This document shows, one piece after another, positions 18,023 to 27,391 of a DNA stretch of 64,000 bases. How positions within the stretch are numbered: the stretch's first letter is position 1; each line of letters starts with the position of its first letter. Source of the stretch: Prochlorococcus sp. AG-409-L18 (GTDB taxonomy: Bacteria; Cyanobacteriota; Cyanobacteriia; PCC-6307; Cyanobiaceae); assembly GCA_003215535.1 (NCBI GenBank), contig QCKG01000003.1, positions 82,449-146,448 on the forward strand, written 5' to 3'. The notes under the pieces are model-generated. The model was not told where the DNA came from, ran no database searches, and saw nothing but the letters and a program-made list of their open reading frames with translations. Position numbers and translations under genes: made by a program.

Positions 18023-18982
18023 CTATGCTTCGGGCCGTACTGAATCAAAGATTTCTTTAAGGATCTCCCCTGCACCCTGTTGCTTAAGAATATTGGCCAA
18101 CTTGATCCCTATGGATTCTGGGTCGTCTGCATTCCCATGAATTTCATCTCTTATCAAGCGTTTGCCATCAAGGCTTGCGACCATTCCAGTGAGAAACAAA
18201 TTTTGGCCTTCGATTTTGCTGTTGACGCCAATAGGTACTTGGCAGCCACCTTCTAGTTCTCTTAGTAAGGCCCTTTCAGCTAGGCATCGTTGGGATGTGG
18301 GCTTATGTTCTAAGCATTTAATTATTTCGATTACTTCTGGCCGTCCTTCAACACATTCAATCCCTAGAGCCCCTTGCCCTACTGCATGAAGAGAAGTTGA
18401 ATTTGGAATTAGCTGGTGAATTCGATCTCCAAAGCCAAGCCTAGTAAGTCCTGCAGCTGCAAGAATAAGGCAGTCATACTCTCCTGAGTCGAGTTTCTCT
18501 ATACGAGTAATTACATTGCCTCGAACATCCTTAAAAATAAGGTCGGGGTATTTATGTCTTAGCTGTGCGAGACGTCTAAGGGAGCTTGTTCCAACTATTG
18601 AACCTGAGGGAAGTGTCTCAAGTTTGTGACTAGAATTCTTGGTGTTTACAACTAGTGCATCTGCAGGGTCTTCCCGTTGGGTTACACAACCAAGTATTAG
18701 TCCTTGGGGGAGGTTCGTGGGCAAATCTTTAAGTGAATGAACCGCTATCTCTGCACGCCCAACAAGCATTTGGGCCTCTAATTCTTTTGTAAATAGGCCC
18801 TTGTCTCCAATTTTGGCAAGAGCAACGTCAAGGATCTTGTCTCCTTGAGTAGCCATTGCTTCTACTGAAATTTCAAGTCCTGGATGAGCTCGCTGGAGCT
18901 CTTGCTTTACCCAGTTGGTCTGGACCATGGCCAGCTGGCTTCGTCGTGAAGCGATGCGCAGTTGGTCTAGGGCCATTGCCAA
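18023..18982 (-). CDS. hemC: hydroxymethylbilane synthase (porphobilinogen deaminase)
   Basis: HemC joins four porphobilinogens into hydroxymethylbilane in tetrapyrrole synthesis. The 319-aa protein has [13 protein letters not shown] near the N-terminus, the substrate-contacting [20 protein letters not shown], and the dipyrromethane-cofactor cysteine C247 in [11 protein letters not shown]. The length is normal. It lies downstream of the sigma factor gene on the same strand but 367 bases away, so it probably has its own promoter. Confidence 0.97.
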   Translation of the reverse strand: MAMALDQLRIASRRSQLAMVQTNWVKQELQRAHPGLEISVEAMATQGDKILDVALAKIGDKGLFTKELEAQMLVGRAEIAVHSLKDLPTNLPQGLILGCVTQREDPADALVVNTKNSSHKLETLPSGSIVGTSSLRRLAQLRHKYPDLIFKDVRGNVITRIEKLDSGEYDCLILAAAGLTRLGFGDRIHQLIPNSTSLHAVGQGALGIECVEGRPEVIEIIKCLEHKPTSQRCLAERALLRELEGGCQVPIGVNSKIEGQNLFLTGMVASLDGKRLIRDEIHGNADDPESIGIKLANILKQQGAGEILKEIFDSVRPEA

Positions 18983-19349
18983 GTCTTATCTACTGTTCAC
19001 ATTAGGCAATCACCATCAGGATCTTTGGAATATCTGGCAAATCGTTTTTTGGCTTTAATCCTAGGTGATGCCAGCTCAAGAGCTAATTGGTAGGGTCTTT
19101 CAGAGTTATTTGTAGTTATCTAAAACTAAATTTGTTGGTTACAAAAATAAATAGTAAGGGGGTGGGGGTGTGTGCCTCTGATTCCTTCGAGCAATTAGAA
19201 GTAAAACATTGAGAATATCTATTAAAATGAAATCAATTGTATATTGCAATCAACTTTTTCAGTTGAATCTTTTAAGAAAAAGATTAGACATTAATAAGTA
19301 TCCACGAAAAGATTTTATGTATTTTGTGATTAGATAGGGCTAAAGTGGT
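18983..19349. other. 367-base spacer between rpoD-type gene and hemC
   Basis: No coding frame is convincing here. On the rpoD side there are two adjacent small hairpins: AATCTTTT-AAGA-AAAAGATT at 19266-19285 (8 bp, perfect) and TCAACT-TTTTC-AGTTGA at about 19250-19266. These are likely the 3' end of the sigma factor transcript. A guanine-rich tract lies at 19158-19174 (two runs of five G). The hemC promoter should lie in the left half; I could not pick one element pair with confidence. Confidence 0.45.
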
Positions 19350-20672
19350 TCACTTTATATATTCTTTTAAAACACCATTTCTATTCGGGTGGCGAAGCTT
19401 TCTAAGGGCTTTTGCTTCAATTTGTCGAATCCTTTCACGAGTAACATCAAAGATTTGTCCAATTTCTTCAAGAGTTTTCATTCGACCATCATCAAGACCA
19501 TATCTAAGCCTCAGGACATCTCTTTCCCTGGGGCTTAAAGTTGCAAGAACTCCTTCCAAGTCTTCTCTTAACAGATTTTTGGCGACATCTTGCTCAGGAT
19601 TTTCAATATCTGCTTCGATGAAGTCACCTAGGCGAGAATCTTCTTCTTTCCCAATTGGAGTCTCAAGCGAAATTGGTAATTGAGCACTTTTTGCTATAAA
19701 GCGAAGCTTTTCGATTGTCATTTCCATACTCTCTGCGATTTCTTCTTCTGTGGGTTTTCGACCAAACTCTTGACTAAGTACCTTGGTGGTTTTTTTGATT
19801 CTTGAAATGGTTTCATATAAATGAACTGGTAGTCGGATGGTTCTACTTTGATCAGCTATTGCTCTAGTTATTGCCTGACGAATCCACCAAGTTGCATAAG
19901 TGGAAAATTTGTAACCTTTTTCATGATCAAACTTCTCGGCTGCACGGATTAAGCCCAAGCTTCCTTCTTGAATTAGGTCTTGAAACGATAGGCCTCTATT
20001 CATATATTTCTTTGCAATTGACACCACTAATCGTAGATTTGATTGGACCATCTTCTCTTTCGCTCTGCGGCCAAGCATCAGACGTCGTCTGAATCTGATT
20101 AGTGGCATTTCCACAAGTGCAGCCCATTCCTTTGTGGTGGGATAGTGACCGTTTTCACTATCAAATTGGGCGGCAAGCTCTTCTAGCTGCAACAGATCTG
20201 CAATCTTTCTAGCTAGTTCAATTTCTTCATCGGGACGGAGTAAGCGGATGCGCCCTATTTCTTGGAGATAAACTCTTATTGAGTCTTCTGTATAAACTCC
20301 TTTCGGGCCTATTTTAATGCTTGCAAGTGCTTTAGCTCTTGCGTCTTGCTCTAGTGCAGAATCTATAGATGAGTCAATTGTGTTGTTACTTTCAGGGGAG
20401 GTAGTTGAAGCAGCTGCATTTAGTAATTGGTCAGCGGCCATTCCTAAAGCTTCTGGAGAAGTTAAAGAAGAAGTAGTTGCTTTTGCCTTGGTTTTTTTGC
20501 TCTTCTGTGAGGCGCTAGAGGTTTTTTTTACAGACTTAGGCTTGCCTGCATTTGGTTTAACTTTCTTTGCCTTGCTTTTTTCTTTAGAAGACGCCAATGG
20601 GAGAGTTGCGGTCTTCTTAGTTGTTTTGGGTTGGGCCTTCGCAGAGGCTGTTTTAGTGGCAACAGGGCTCAT
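19350..20672 (-). CDS. rpoD: principal RNA polymerase sigma factor (RpoD/SigA)
   Basis: This is a 440-aa group 1 type sigma-70 factor. Region 1.2 shows [21 protein letters not shown]. Regions 2.3-2.4 contain [20 protein letters not shown], and region 4.2 contains [20 protein letters not shown]. The first 75 residues are very rich in Lys, Ala, Ser and Thr, an unstructured N-terminus common in picocyanobacterial RpoD. The full region 1.2 and the length favour the housekeeping factor over the shorter group 2 factors. It is divergent from priA across a GC-rich spacer. Confidence 0.93.
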   Translation of the reverse strand: MSPVATKTASAKAQPKTTKKTATLPLASSKEKSKAKKVKPNAGKPKSVKKTSSASQKSKKTKAKATTSSLTSPEALGMAADQLLNAAASTTSPESNNTIDSSIDSALEQDARAKALASIKIGPKGVYTEDSIRVYLQEIGRIRLLRPDEEIELARKIADLLQLEELAAQFDSENGHYPTTKEWAALVEMPLIRFRRRLMLGRRAKEKMVQSNLRLVVSIAKKYMNRGLSFQDLIQEGSLGLIRAAEKFDHEKGYKFSTYATWWIRQAITRAIADQSRTIRLPVHLYETISRIKKTTKVLSQEFGRKPTEEEIAESMEMTIEKLRFIAKSAQLPISLETPIGKEEDSRLGDFIEADIENPEQDVAKNLLREDLEGVLATLSPRERDVLRLRYGLDDGRMKTLEEIGQIFDVTRERIRQIEAKALRKLRHPNRNGVLKEYIK

Positions 20673-21055
20673 GTCAATACACGCGAATAGAGAACTGGAC
20701 TGGACCTTGTAAAGAGGATTTTTCCTATGGAACTACTTACAAAAGGGTATAAAGCCCTTATCAATATCAAAACCCTTTGAATTAGGCCCTAAAAAGGTTA
20801 TTGATCATCAATATTCTGGGGAGAGTGATGACCTTCTTTTTGGGGTTCGAAAAGAGTTTTGACTATTTCGATAGTGAGACTGTGTAGGGTCCGTGTTGGT
20901 CTTGGCAGGGATGTCAGGGGCTTTCTCAGACCGGTCAAACGATTAGGAGGATTCTCCAAATTGTTCAATCTTCGTGTCTTCCCTCTGGACGGAACTCTGC
21001 TTTGTTCCGACAACAGCCTTAGGACTGTTCAACAACCCAATGTTAAAAAAAACTT
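20673..21055. other. 383-base rpoD-priA divergent spacer with GC-rich structured part
   Basis: The half next to rpoD is AT-rich and should hold its promoter. From about 20880 to 21010 the composition rises to roughly half G+C, against about one third in most other spacers here. Two neighbouring hairpins precede priA: CGGAAC-TCTGCTTT-GTTCCG (20990-21009) and AACAG-CCTTAGGA-CTGTT (21012-21029). Frames of 66 and 71 codons exist on the two strands but neither resembles a known protein. It may hold an RNA gene or long leader. Confidence 0.4.
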
Positions 21056-23338
21056 GTGACCTCCGCAAGTACTAATTTTTTTTCTGCTCTATATGAAGTG
21101 GATGTGTGGCTGGAGGTTGGCCGAGAAGGGCGTTCTTTTACCTATTTAGATGGACATCGATTGGATGTTGATCTGGGGGATTTGGTTTTGGTTCGCCTTC
21201 GAGGAAGGCCAATGCATGGTTTGGTGATCGCAAGACGTCGTGTAGATACTTATCGACTATCCAATGACGCCATCGAACAGAGGAAAGAATATTCATTGTC
21301 GTCTGTAGAGGCTCTGATTCAAGCTGCCGCAGTCGATTCGGAATGGCGCGAGTGGTTGGAAGAGATGGCTCTTCATTGCTATATAAGCCCATTCCGAATG
21401 CTGAAAGCAGCGCTGCCTCCAGGATGGTTGGGGCAACGAAAAAGTCATCAATCAGAGCCAAGCAAATTTTGGTGGGTTTCCTTGGTCAATGAACTCCCTA
21501 AATCAGTAAAGCTTTCCTTGAGGCAAGTTGAATTGCAGTCAGCTTTGTCTTCTCGTGGAGGTGGAGCTTGGCAAAAAGATCTTCACGCTCTCGGCTTCTC
21601 CGCAGCGCTTGTAAACGTGCTGATTGCAAGAGGGATTATTAAGCGTGAAAAGCGTGAAAAGTTTGAGACGGCAATTTCTCTTCAGGAAGAGATAGATGTT
21701 AGTGCGCTTGAAAACGGTAGGAAATTATCTATTGAACAAAAGTCAGCAGTTGAGATCTTTAATTCCCAGGCTCCCGGGACAGCAACTTTGCTGTGGGGAG
21801 TTACTGGTTCTGGGAAGACTGAGGTATACCTTCAATTAATTGGGAAAGAATTGGATGCTGGTAAACATTGTTTGGTGCTTGCGCCTGAAATCGGCTTGAT
21901 CCCCCAATTGGTAGATAGATGTAGAAGACGTTTTGGCGGAAAGGTTTTTGAGTATCACAGCGGATGTTCACAGAAGGAAAGAGTACAAACTTGGCGAAAG
22001 GGATTGATGTCTCAAACCCCCATTGTTGTAGTTGGGACGCGCTCGGCAGTATTTCTCCCCTTGTCACCTTTAGGTCTGATTGTGATTGATGAAGAGCATG
22101 ACAGTTCTTATAAACAGGAATCGCCTATGCCTTGTTATCACGCTCGTGACTGCGCTTTGGAGCGTGCGAAACGTACTAAGGCAAAGGTGGTTTTGGGTAG
22201 TGCTACTCCGTCTCTTGCTACCTGGAAATCTTTAGCTCCAAATGGCCCTATTGCACTTGCTCGGCTGGATCGGAGGATCTCAAATAGGGCTTTGCCGGAG
22301 GTCGTTGTTGTTGATATGCGGCAGGAATTGGCGGAAGGTCATCGTCGATTGATAAGCCGCCCACTTATGGAGAGATTGGCTCGATTGCCCTCAGCTGGTG
22401 AGCAGGCAGTTGTGTTGGTCCCAAGGCGTGGATATAGCAGCTTTTTAAGTTGTCGAAGCTGTGGTGAAGTTGTCCAATGTCCCAATTGTGATGTTGCGCT
22501 TACTGTTCATCAGGATCAAAAGGGATCAAAAAGGTTGCGTTGTCATTGGTGTGACCATCGAGCGAATGTTGAATTGAATTGTCAAAAATGTGGTTCTAGT
22601 GCTTTCAAGCCTTTTGGCGCTGGTACTCAAAGGGTTCTGGAGGATCTAGCTAAAGAACTTAGTGGGTTGAGGTTGTTGCGATTTGACAGGGATTCAACAG
22701 GCGGTCGGGATGGTCACAGATCATTGCTTGATCAGTTTGCTTCAGGTGATGCAGATGTCCTTATTGGTACACAGATGCTTGCCAAAGGTATGGACTTGCC
22801 TCGGGTAACCCTTGCGGCTGTGCTTGCGGCAGATGGTCTATTGCATCGCCCTGACTTGCATGCTGGTGAGCAGAGTCTGCAATTATTTATGCAATTGGCA
22901 GGTCGGGCTGGTCGAGGGGAGCTCCCCGGGGAGATTTTGGTTCAGACCTACTGTCCAGAACACCCTGTGATTCTTCATTTGGTTGATGGAAGCTATGAGG
23001 ATTATTTAAGGAAGGAGGCTCAATTGCGAAAGGATGCTGGTTTGGTGCCATATAGCAGAGCATGCTTGTTGCGTCTTTCTGGAGAATCGGCTTCCCTTAC
23101 TGCTACTGCAGCCTCCTCATTAGCTGAACAAATTAGGTATTTATGTGATTCCCGTGGTTGGTCTTTAGTGGGACCTGCCCCAGCAATGGTTGCAAGAGTT
23201 GCTGGAAAAAGTCGTTGGCAGATTTTGTTGCACGGACCTGAGTCCAGCGAATTACCTCTTCCTTCTGGGGGCGGCCTTTGGAAAGGACTTCCAAAGGGAG
23301 TTAATTTAGCTGTGGATCCAGACCCATTAACTCTTTAA
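21056..23338 (+). CDS. priA: primosomal replication restart helicase PriA
   Basis: PriA restarts stalled replication forks by loading the primosome. The 760-aa protein contains an N-terminal DNA-binding domain (VWLEVGREGRSFTY, then GDLVLVRLRGR). It has a Walker A in WGVTGSGKTEVYL, VIDEEHDSSYK as the DEAH-like box, and paired CxxC zinc-binding motifs (CRSCGEVVQCPNCD, then CHWCDH and CQKCGS). The helicase motifs GTQMLAKGMDLPRV and QLAGRAGRGE follow. The start is GTG 21056. The length is typical for cyanobacteria. Confidence 0.95.
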   Translation: MTSASTNFFSALYEVDVWLEVGREGRSFTYLDGHRLDVDLGDLVLVRLRGRPMHGLVIARRRVDTYRLSNDAIEQRKEYSLSSVEALIQAAAVDSEWREWLEEMALHCYISPFRMLKAALPPGWLGQRKSHQSEPSKFWWVSLVNELPKSVKLSLRQVELQSALSSRGGGAWQKDLHALGFSAALVNVLIARGIIKREKREKFETAISLQEEIDVSALENGRKLSIEQKSAVEIFNSQAPGTATLLWGVTGSGKTEVYLQLIGKELDAGKHCLVLAPEIGLIPQLVDRCRRRFGGKVFEYHSGCSQKERVQTWRKGLMSQTPIVVVGTRSAVFLPLSPLGLIVIDEEHDSSYKQESPMPCYHARDCALERAKRTKAKVVLGSATPSLATWKSLAPNGPIALARLDRRISNRALPEVVVVDMRQELAEGHRRLISRPLMERLARLPSAGEQAVVLVPRRGYSSFLSCRSCGEVVQCPNCDVALTVHQDQKGSKRLRCHWCDHRANVELNCQKCGSSAFKPFGAGTQRVLEDLAKELSGLRLLRFDRDSTGGRDGHRSLLDQFASGDADVLIGTQMLAKGMDLPRVTLAAVLAADGLLHRPDLHAGEQSLQLFMQLAGRAGRGELPGEILVQTYCPEHPVILHLVDGSYEDYLRKEAQLRKDAGLVPYSRACLLRLSGESASLTATAASSLAEQIRYLCDSRGWSLVGPAPAMVARVAGKSRWQILLHGPESSELPLPSGGGLWKGLPKGVNLAVDPDPLTL

Positions 23339-23536
23339 AGAAGTTGTTAGGGCTTTCAAAATTCTCCTTTTGGGAGGATAACTTGGGTCCAGCAGTATAA
23401 CGAATAAGAATCTATAAGTTTCTAAAGATATTCAAAGGCAACTGTAAATTCTAATAGGTTTGGGAAGGATTGATGAAGTTATTTATAAGTATTTTTGGCC
23501 TAAATAAGTATATTTATGGAATATAGACTTATTTGT

Positions 23537-24040
23537 TTAAGCTATATAGATATATCCACTAAGGAGAATAGTTAATCCTATTAGTAGGAGTATTGTAGTG
23601 ATTAGGAATCCTGGGCTGAAAGAATTAGTAGGGCCTGTTCTTGGGAGCTTATTTGATGATTCGCCTGTTGATTTCCTAGCTCCTTTAAGAGGTTTGTTGC
23701 TGGTAAAAGTTGTTACTTGTATGGTTGGCAGTTCAATTGACCAATTGCGTGGTCGTTTTAGACTTGGTGCTTCTAAGACTAAGAGCAATTGTCTTGCTCG
23801 TTGGCGAAGTTCTTGATCTTTGCAACGGGTCAATAACCTGCAAGTAGAGATAGCTTTTTCTTCATCTCCCTTTCCCATATAGGCTGTTACCATTAACATT
23901 CTAATTTTTGAACCGTTTGGTTCAGTTAGAGGGTATTTACTCGCTAGTGTTTCTAATAAGGCTAGGGATTGCCCGTAGTCGCCCTTCTCTAGGGCTACTT
24001 CTGCTGAGGTGAGTTCAAGATTGTTTTTATCCTCGTCCAA
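23537..24040 (-). CDS. TPR-like protein with C-terminal membrane anchor
   Basis: I do not recognise a named family. The 167-aa protein has an N-terminal helical-repeat region (about residues 8-90) that reads like tetratricopeptide units: [22 protein letters not shown], then [19 protein letters not shown] Ser/Pro-rich linker and one hydrophobic span at the C-terminus follow (about residues 145-165). It would sit as a tail-anchored cytoplasmic protein. Its start overlaps the end of argB by 14 bases, implying translational coupling in the DUF2854-argB-TPR operon. Confidence 0.68.
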   Translation of the reverse strand: MDEDKNNLELTSAEVALEKGDYGQSLALLETLASKYPLTEPNGSKIRMLMVTAYMGKGDEEKAISTCRLLTRCKDQELRQRARQLLLVLEAPSLKRPRNWSIELPTIQVTTFTSNKPLKGARKSTGESSNKLPRTGPTNSFSPGFLITTILLLIGLTILLSGYIYIA

Positions 24041-24944
24041 TGACCATGGTCCCTATACCTGCGTCAGTGAACACTTCTAAGAGAAGTGCATGTGGGATCC
24101 GCCCATCAATAATGTGCGTAGCTGCGACCCCTTGAGCCAAAGCTCTTATACAGCATTCAGTTTTTGGGGTCATTCCGCCATCCACAACTCCTTGAGAAAT
24201 TAATTCACGAGCTTCAGACAGACCTAAAAGCTTGATTAGTGAGGTTGGGTCTTCTTTGTCCTTAAGGATGCCTGGTGTGTCAGTTAAAAGGATTAGCTTT
24301 TCCGCTTCGAGTGCTGCAGCAACTTCTGCAGCAACAGTATCAGCATTAATATTGTGAGAACGACCTTCTACAGTCGCAGCGACGCTAGAGATTACAGGTA
24401 CGTAGCCTTTTTGAAGTAATGGTTCTAGTAAGTCGATATTCACTTTTGTTACGTCTCCAACAAGGCCGTGGCTTCCATCTCCCCAAGGGCGGGCTTCAAT
24501 CAAGCCCCCATCAATTCCACTCAGCCCAACTGCCAAGGCGCCTAGTTTGTTTAACCCATTAACAATTTGCTTATTAACTCTGCCCATTAAAACCATTTCT
24601 ACTACATCCATAGTGCTGGCGTCCGTGACTCGCAAACCATCTCGGAATTGCGCCGTAATACCAAGCTTGTTAAGCCATTGGTTTATCTCAGGTCCTCCTC
24701 CATGTATTACTACTGGTTGGACACCTACGCTTGATAAAAGCGCAATATCTCTAAAAACAGCCTCTTGAAGATTTTCATGCGCCATTGCGGCGCCGCCATA
24801 TTTGATAACAATACGGCGGCCAGCAAAACGCTGGATATAGGGAAGTGCTTCACTTAGTACAGAGACCCTAAGGGAGGCATCTTCTGAATAGTTCTTTGCA
24901 GGTTTTTCCAATGAAGTCTTTCCTGTTTTTTCAGCTAAGCCCAT
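24027..24944 (-). CDS. argB: acetylglutamate kinase
   Basis: ArgB phosphorylates N-acetylglutamate, the controlled step of arginine synthesis, and in cyanobacteria is bound by PII. The 305-aa protein has [11 protein letters not shown], the substrate loop [22 protein letters not shown] and [15 protein letters not shown]. An N-terminal helix of about 30 residues precedes the kinase core, as in arginine-inhibited enzymes. It overlaps genes at both ends: 14 bases with the DUF2854 gene upstream and 14 bases with the TPR-like gene downstream. The three therefore form a tight operon. Confidence 0.96.
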   Translation of the reverse strand: MGLAEKTGKTSLEKPAKNYSEDASLRVSVLSEALPYIQRFAGRRIVIKYGGAAMAHENLQEAVFRDIALLSSVGVQPVVIHGGGPEINQWLNKLGITAQFRDGLRVTDASTMDVVEMVLMGRVNKQIVNGLNKLGALAVGLSGIDGGLIEARPWGDGSHGLVGDVTKVNIDLLEPLLQKGYVPVISSVAATVEGRSHNINADTVAAEVAAALEAEKLILLTDTPGILKDKEDPTSLIKLLGLSEARELISQGVVDGGMTPKTECCIRALAQGVAATHIIDGRIPHALLLEVFTDAGIGTMVIGRG

Positions 24945-25512
24945 CCTGATTGGTCGAACTTGTAGTCTTTTTTTGTGGATTAAGGATTAAATCTAGTTTC
25001 CCTTGTGTTGGAGAAATTAGTTCCGCTTGTAGGTTCTTTGCAAAGAATCTTCCTAGGCGTTCTTTCTTCTCTTGCCAGCGTTCTAAAGACACTCCAGCAA
25101 TTTCAAATCTCATTCGAACACCATATCCGCATTCCGTTTGCGTTTCTTCAATTTCTAGTAATTGGGGGGGGTTGTCTTCATCCCAAAGCTTTAGGACTTG
25201 AAGGGAGGATTCTAGGTGGGCCTTTTGCCCATACCTCCATCTAGTTACATCTGCTACTAGTTTTGCTAATTCCGGCGCTCCATTTTCTCTTGCTTCGGCA
25301 AGTTCAGCTTTTGGGGGTACTCTTTTTGCTGGAGGTAGCTCAGAGGTTTTTAGAGCTAGGCCTCCTAAAAATATTGGGAATCCATAAAAGAGTGTTGGAA
25401 CACTTAGGTTCGCAGCCCCCGTCAAATAGGCCACAGCACCTATGACGGTCAACACACCACCGGAAATTGTAATTAGGCTGCCTGGTGACAAGAGTTCTTT
25501 CATAAGTGGCAT
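24931..25512 (-). CDS. DUF2854 membrane-associated protein
   Basis: This is a DUF2854 protein, a family restricted to cyanobacteria and plastids as far as I know, of unknown function. Two hydrophobic segments near the N-terminus ([19 protein letters not shown] and [14 protein letters not shown]) are followed by a soluble region with the conserved [14 protein letters not shown] take ATG 25512 (193 aa). The frame continues to an ATG at 25581, but that would overlap the divergent 66-aa gene. It overlaps argB by 14 bases. Confidence 0.78.
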   Translation of the reverse strand: MPLMKELLSPGSLITISGGVLTVIGAVAYLTGAANLSVPTLFYGFPIFLGGLALKTSELPPAKRVPPKAELAEARENGAPELAKLVADVTRWRYGQKAHLESSLQVLKLWDEDNPPQLLEIEETQTECGYGVRMRFEIAGVSLERWQEKKERLGRFFAKNLQAELISPTQGKLDLILNPQKKTTSSTNQDGLS

Positions 25513-25556
25513 TTTGACGTTTTCGGTTCCAGGATGTGTCTTAATAAGACTTTGAT

Positions 25557-25757
25557 ATGGACTTCGATAAATTCCAATCAAATGATCTTGAAGAACTAAT
25601 ATCCCTATTAGATGAAGATAGGGCTTGGTTGCTTGAGCAGATTGATCGAGGTCGTTGGCCAGAGTTTCGGTTGGATCTGGCTGCTTTAGAGCGGGACATG
25701 GGACAGCTTCTCACAAGGGCATCTGATCAAATTGAAGAGGAATCAAGAAAGTCTTAG
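25557..25757 (+). CDS. small conserved hypothetical protein, 66 aa
   Basis: This is a 66-aa acidic helical protein (EELISLLDEDRAWLLEQIDR, then LAALERDMGQLLTRASDQ) without cysteines or membrane segments. It reads as two amphipathic helices and could dimerise. The start ATG 25557 lies 44 bases from the divergent DUF2854 start. The stop is six bases from the end of the convergent ssb gene. I know of similar short proteins in marine cyanobacteria but no function. Confidence 0.62.
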   Translation: MDFDKFQSNDLEELISLLDEDRAWLLEQIDRGRWPEFRLDLAALERDMGQLLTRASDQIEEESRKS

Positions 25758-25763
25758 AAAGTG

Positions 25764-26189
25764 TCAAAAGGGGATTTCATCGGTATCTGGGACTAAAGGA
25801 GCACTGTTCCAGCTTGAGTCTTGAGGTTCGGTTGGTTTTGTCTCTTTGGATTCCTTTTTAATATTTGGGCTTTGCTGGGTTAGCTCTTCAAAACATTGAT
25901 GGTATCTGGAGATAGTTAATTCCGCCCTCTTTTCTTTAGTACCATCTTGACGAGGAATAGTATTCATCCTTAAGCGACCTTCCAAAACCAGACGTTGACC
26001 TGTCTTGATGTTGTTTTGGAGATCTTGAGCCATATTTCCCCATCCAACCACTTTCAGGTCTCCAGGAGGGTCATCTGCACGAAGTCCTTTGAATTGGACC
26101 TCCATCTCTGCGATAGGGGTTTTGTTGTCTTGGGTGTAACGAATGGTTGGTGGCTTCTTGACTTCTACCTCGAGGACGCAATTGTTCAT
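25764..26189 (-). CDS. ssb: single-stranded DNA-binding protein
   Basis: The cyanobacterial SSB-type OB fold begins MNNCVLEVEVKKPPTIRYT and continues PIAEMEVQFKGLRADDPPGD and VVGWGNMAQDL. The protein ends DTDEIPF, an acidic tip with Pro-Phe like the SSB C-terminal tail that recruits repair proteins. I placed the start at ATG 26189 (141 aa). The frame is open to 26348, but that longer version would run through the divergent cobK gene and adds non-conserved residues. The C-terminal linker is Gln/Ser/Lys-rich. Confidence 0.87.
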   Translation of the reverse strand: MNNCVLEVEVKKPPTIRYTQDNKTPIAEMEVQFKGLRADDPPGDLKVVGWGNMAQDLQNNIKTGQRLVLEGRLRMNTIPRQDGTKEKRAELTISRYHQCFEELTQQSPNIKKESKETKPTEPQDSSWNSAPLVPDTDEIPF

Positions 26190-26203
26190 TTTTAATTTTT
26201 GTA

Positions 26204-27049
26204 TTGAGCGCCATCCTGATGCACAGTCGAGAAAATGGCTATAGGCATATTTGGTTGTTGTCTGGAACAGGAGAAGGACCTTCTCTGGCAAGGTCTTTAG
26301 TTGGACAGGGTTGGAAGGTAAGTGTGAGCGTTGTTTCTTCTCAAGCATCCTTGGCTTATGAAGATATTAATTTGAGTGAGATGTTGGTTGGTCCCCTGGG
26401 GGGGGTGGAGGAGATTCTCAAGTTCCTTAAGAAGGCGCAACTTCTTCATCATGGATTTGATTGGGTGATTGATGCGACACATCCCTTTGCTCAAGTTATT
26501 AGTTCTGATTTGCAAATAGCCTGTCAACAAGTTTCTCAGCCTATTCTTCGTTTTGAAAGGCCTTTGAGGGCTCTTGGACTGGCTTCTTTGATATCAAATG
26601 CCAGAGAATTAGAGGATCGACCCTTGAAAGGAAAGAATGTTTTGCTTGCAATGGGATCCAGGCATCTTTCGGAATATGTCGCTTCAGTTAATCAAGCTGG
26701 AGCAAATGTTTTTGCACGTGTTTTACCCTCTCCAGAAAGTCTTAGTAATGCCTTGGCTTGCTCTGTAAGGGAGGAGCGATTGGCAGTATTGCGACCTTTG
26801 CAGGGAGATTGCATAGGTCAGATGGAAGCTTCACTCTGTAAAAGATGGTCAATTGATGTGGTTGTTTGCCGTCAGTCTGGTGGACTTAATCAGCAGACTT
26901 GGGAGGAGATTTGTAAAGATCAGAAGTTAGGTCTTTTTTTGGTTTCACGGCCTCCAATAATATTGAAGACAGAATGTTTTGATAATTTGAATAGCTTATT
27001 GAATAGGATTTCAAGTCCCATTATGGTTAAACATGATTTCTATTCTTAG
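26204..27049 (+). CDS. cobK: precorrin-6A reductase
   Basis: The 281-aa CobK/CbiJ-like enzyme reduces the macrocycle during cobalamin synthesis. Motifs are HIWLLSGTGEGPSLARSL at the start, DWVIDATHPFAQVIS in the middle, and LAVLRPLQGD plus a late VVVCRQSGG. The start is TTG 26204 or ATG 26219. It lies only 14 bases from the divergent ssb start. The stop codon is directly followed by the TTG start of cutA, so the two are translationally linked. Confidence 0.88.
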   Translation: MSAILMHSRENGYRHIWLLSGTGEGPSLARSLVGQGWKVSVSVVSSQASLAYEDINLSEMLVGPLGGVEEILKFLKKAQLLHHGFDWVIDATHPFAQVISSDLQIACQQVSQPILRFERPLRALGLASLISNARELEDRPLKGKNVLLAMGSRHLSEYVASVNQAGANVFARVLPSPESLSNALACSVREERLAVLRPLQGDCIGQMEASLCKRWSIDVVVCRQSGGLNQQTWEEICKDQKLGLFLVSRPPIILKTECFDNLNSLLNRISSPIMVKHDFYS

Positions 27050-27385
27050 TTGAAAGTGGCTAAAGTTCATTCCAAAGATGATTTGCTTATCGTTCTGACG
27101 ACTGAGGCTGATTTAAATAAGGCAAAGTTTTTAGCTAATTCTCTTTTAGACCTAAAACTTGTTGCTTGCGTTTCTTTAAGTAAGGTTCATTCATTTTATA
27201 TGTGGGAAGGGAATAAAGAGGAAAATAAAGAAGTCCAACTGCTAATGAAAACCTCCATAAATAAGAAGTATAAATTGCAGAAGGCAATTAATGAACTTCA
27301 TAGTTATGAAACCCCTGAATTAATTGGTTGGAATGCAGAAGCAAGTGATGCTTATTCTCAATGGCTTCTAAAAAGTCTTTATTGA
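27050..27385 (+). CDS. cutA: divalent-cation tolerance protein CutA
   Basis: The 111-aa CutA1 protein is a small trimeric ferredoxin-like protein. It shows VVLT-type strand IVLTTEADLNKAKFLANSLL, the conserved LVACVSLSKVHSFYMWEG, and SYETPELIGW near the end. The length is typical. The start TTG 27050 abuts the cobK stop. The role is debated (copper tolerance, signalling); no metal-specific residues allow a choice. Confidence 0.9.
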   Translation: MKVAKVHSKDDLLIVLTTEADLNKAKFLANSLLDLKLVACVSLSKVHSFYMWEGNKEENKEVQLLMKTSINKKYKLQKAINELHSYETPELIGWNAEASDAYSQWLLKSLY

Positions 27386-27391
27386 TAGGTT

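Noticed and set aside
19158..19174. G-rich tract that might form a quadruplex
   Set aside because: Only two runs of five G are present; four runs are needed for a stable intramolecular quadruplex.
20798..21059. Two ORFs on opposite strands in the rpoD-priA spacer (66 and 71 codons)
   Set aside because: Neither resembles a known protein. They mirror each other over the same GC-rich DNA, and neither has a convincing ribosome-binding site. I listed the region as a possible RNA or leader instead.
26190..26348. N-terminal extension of the ssb frame
   Set aside because: It overlaps the divergent cobK start, lacks conservation, and the OB fold begins at ATG 26189.
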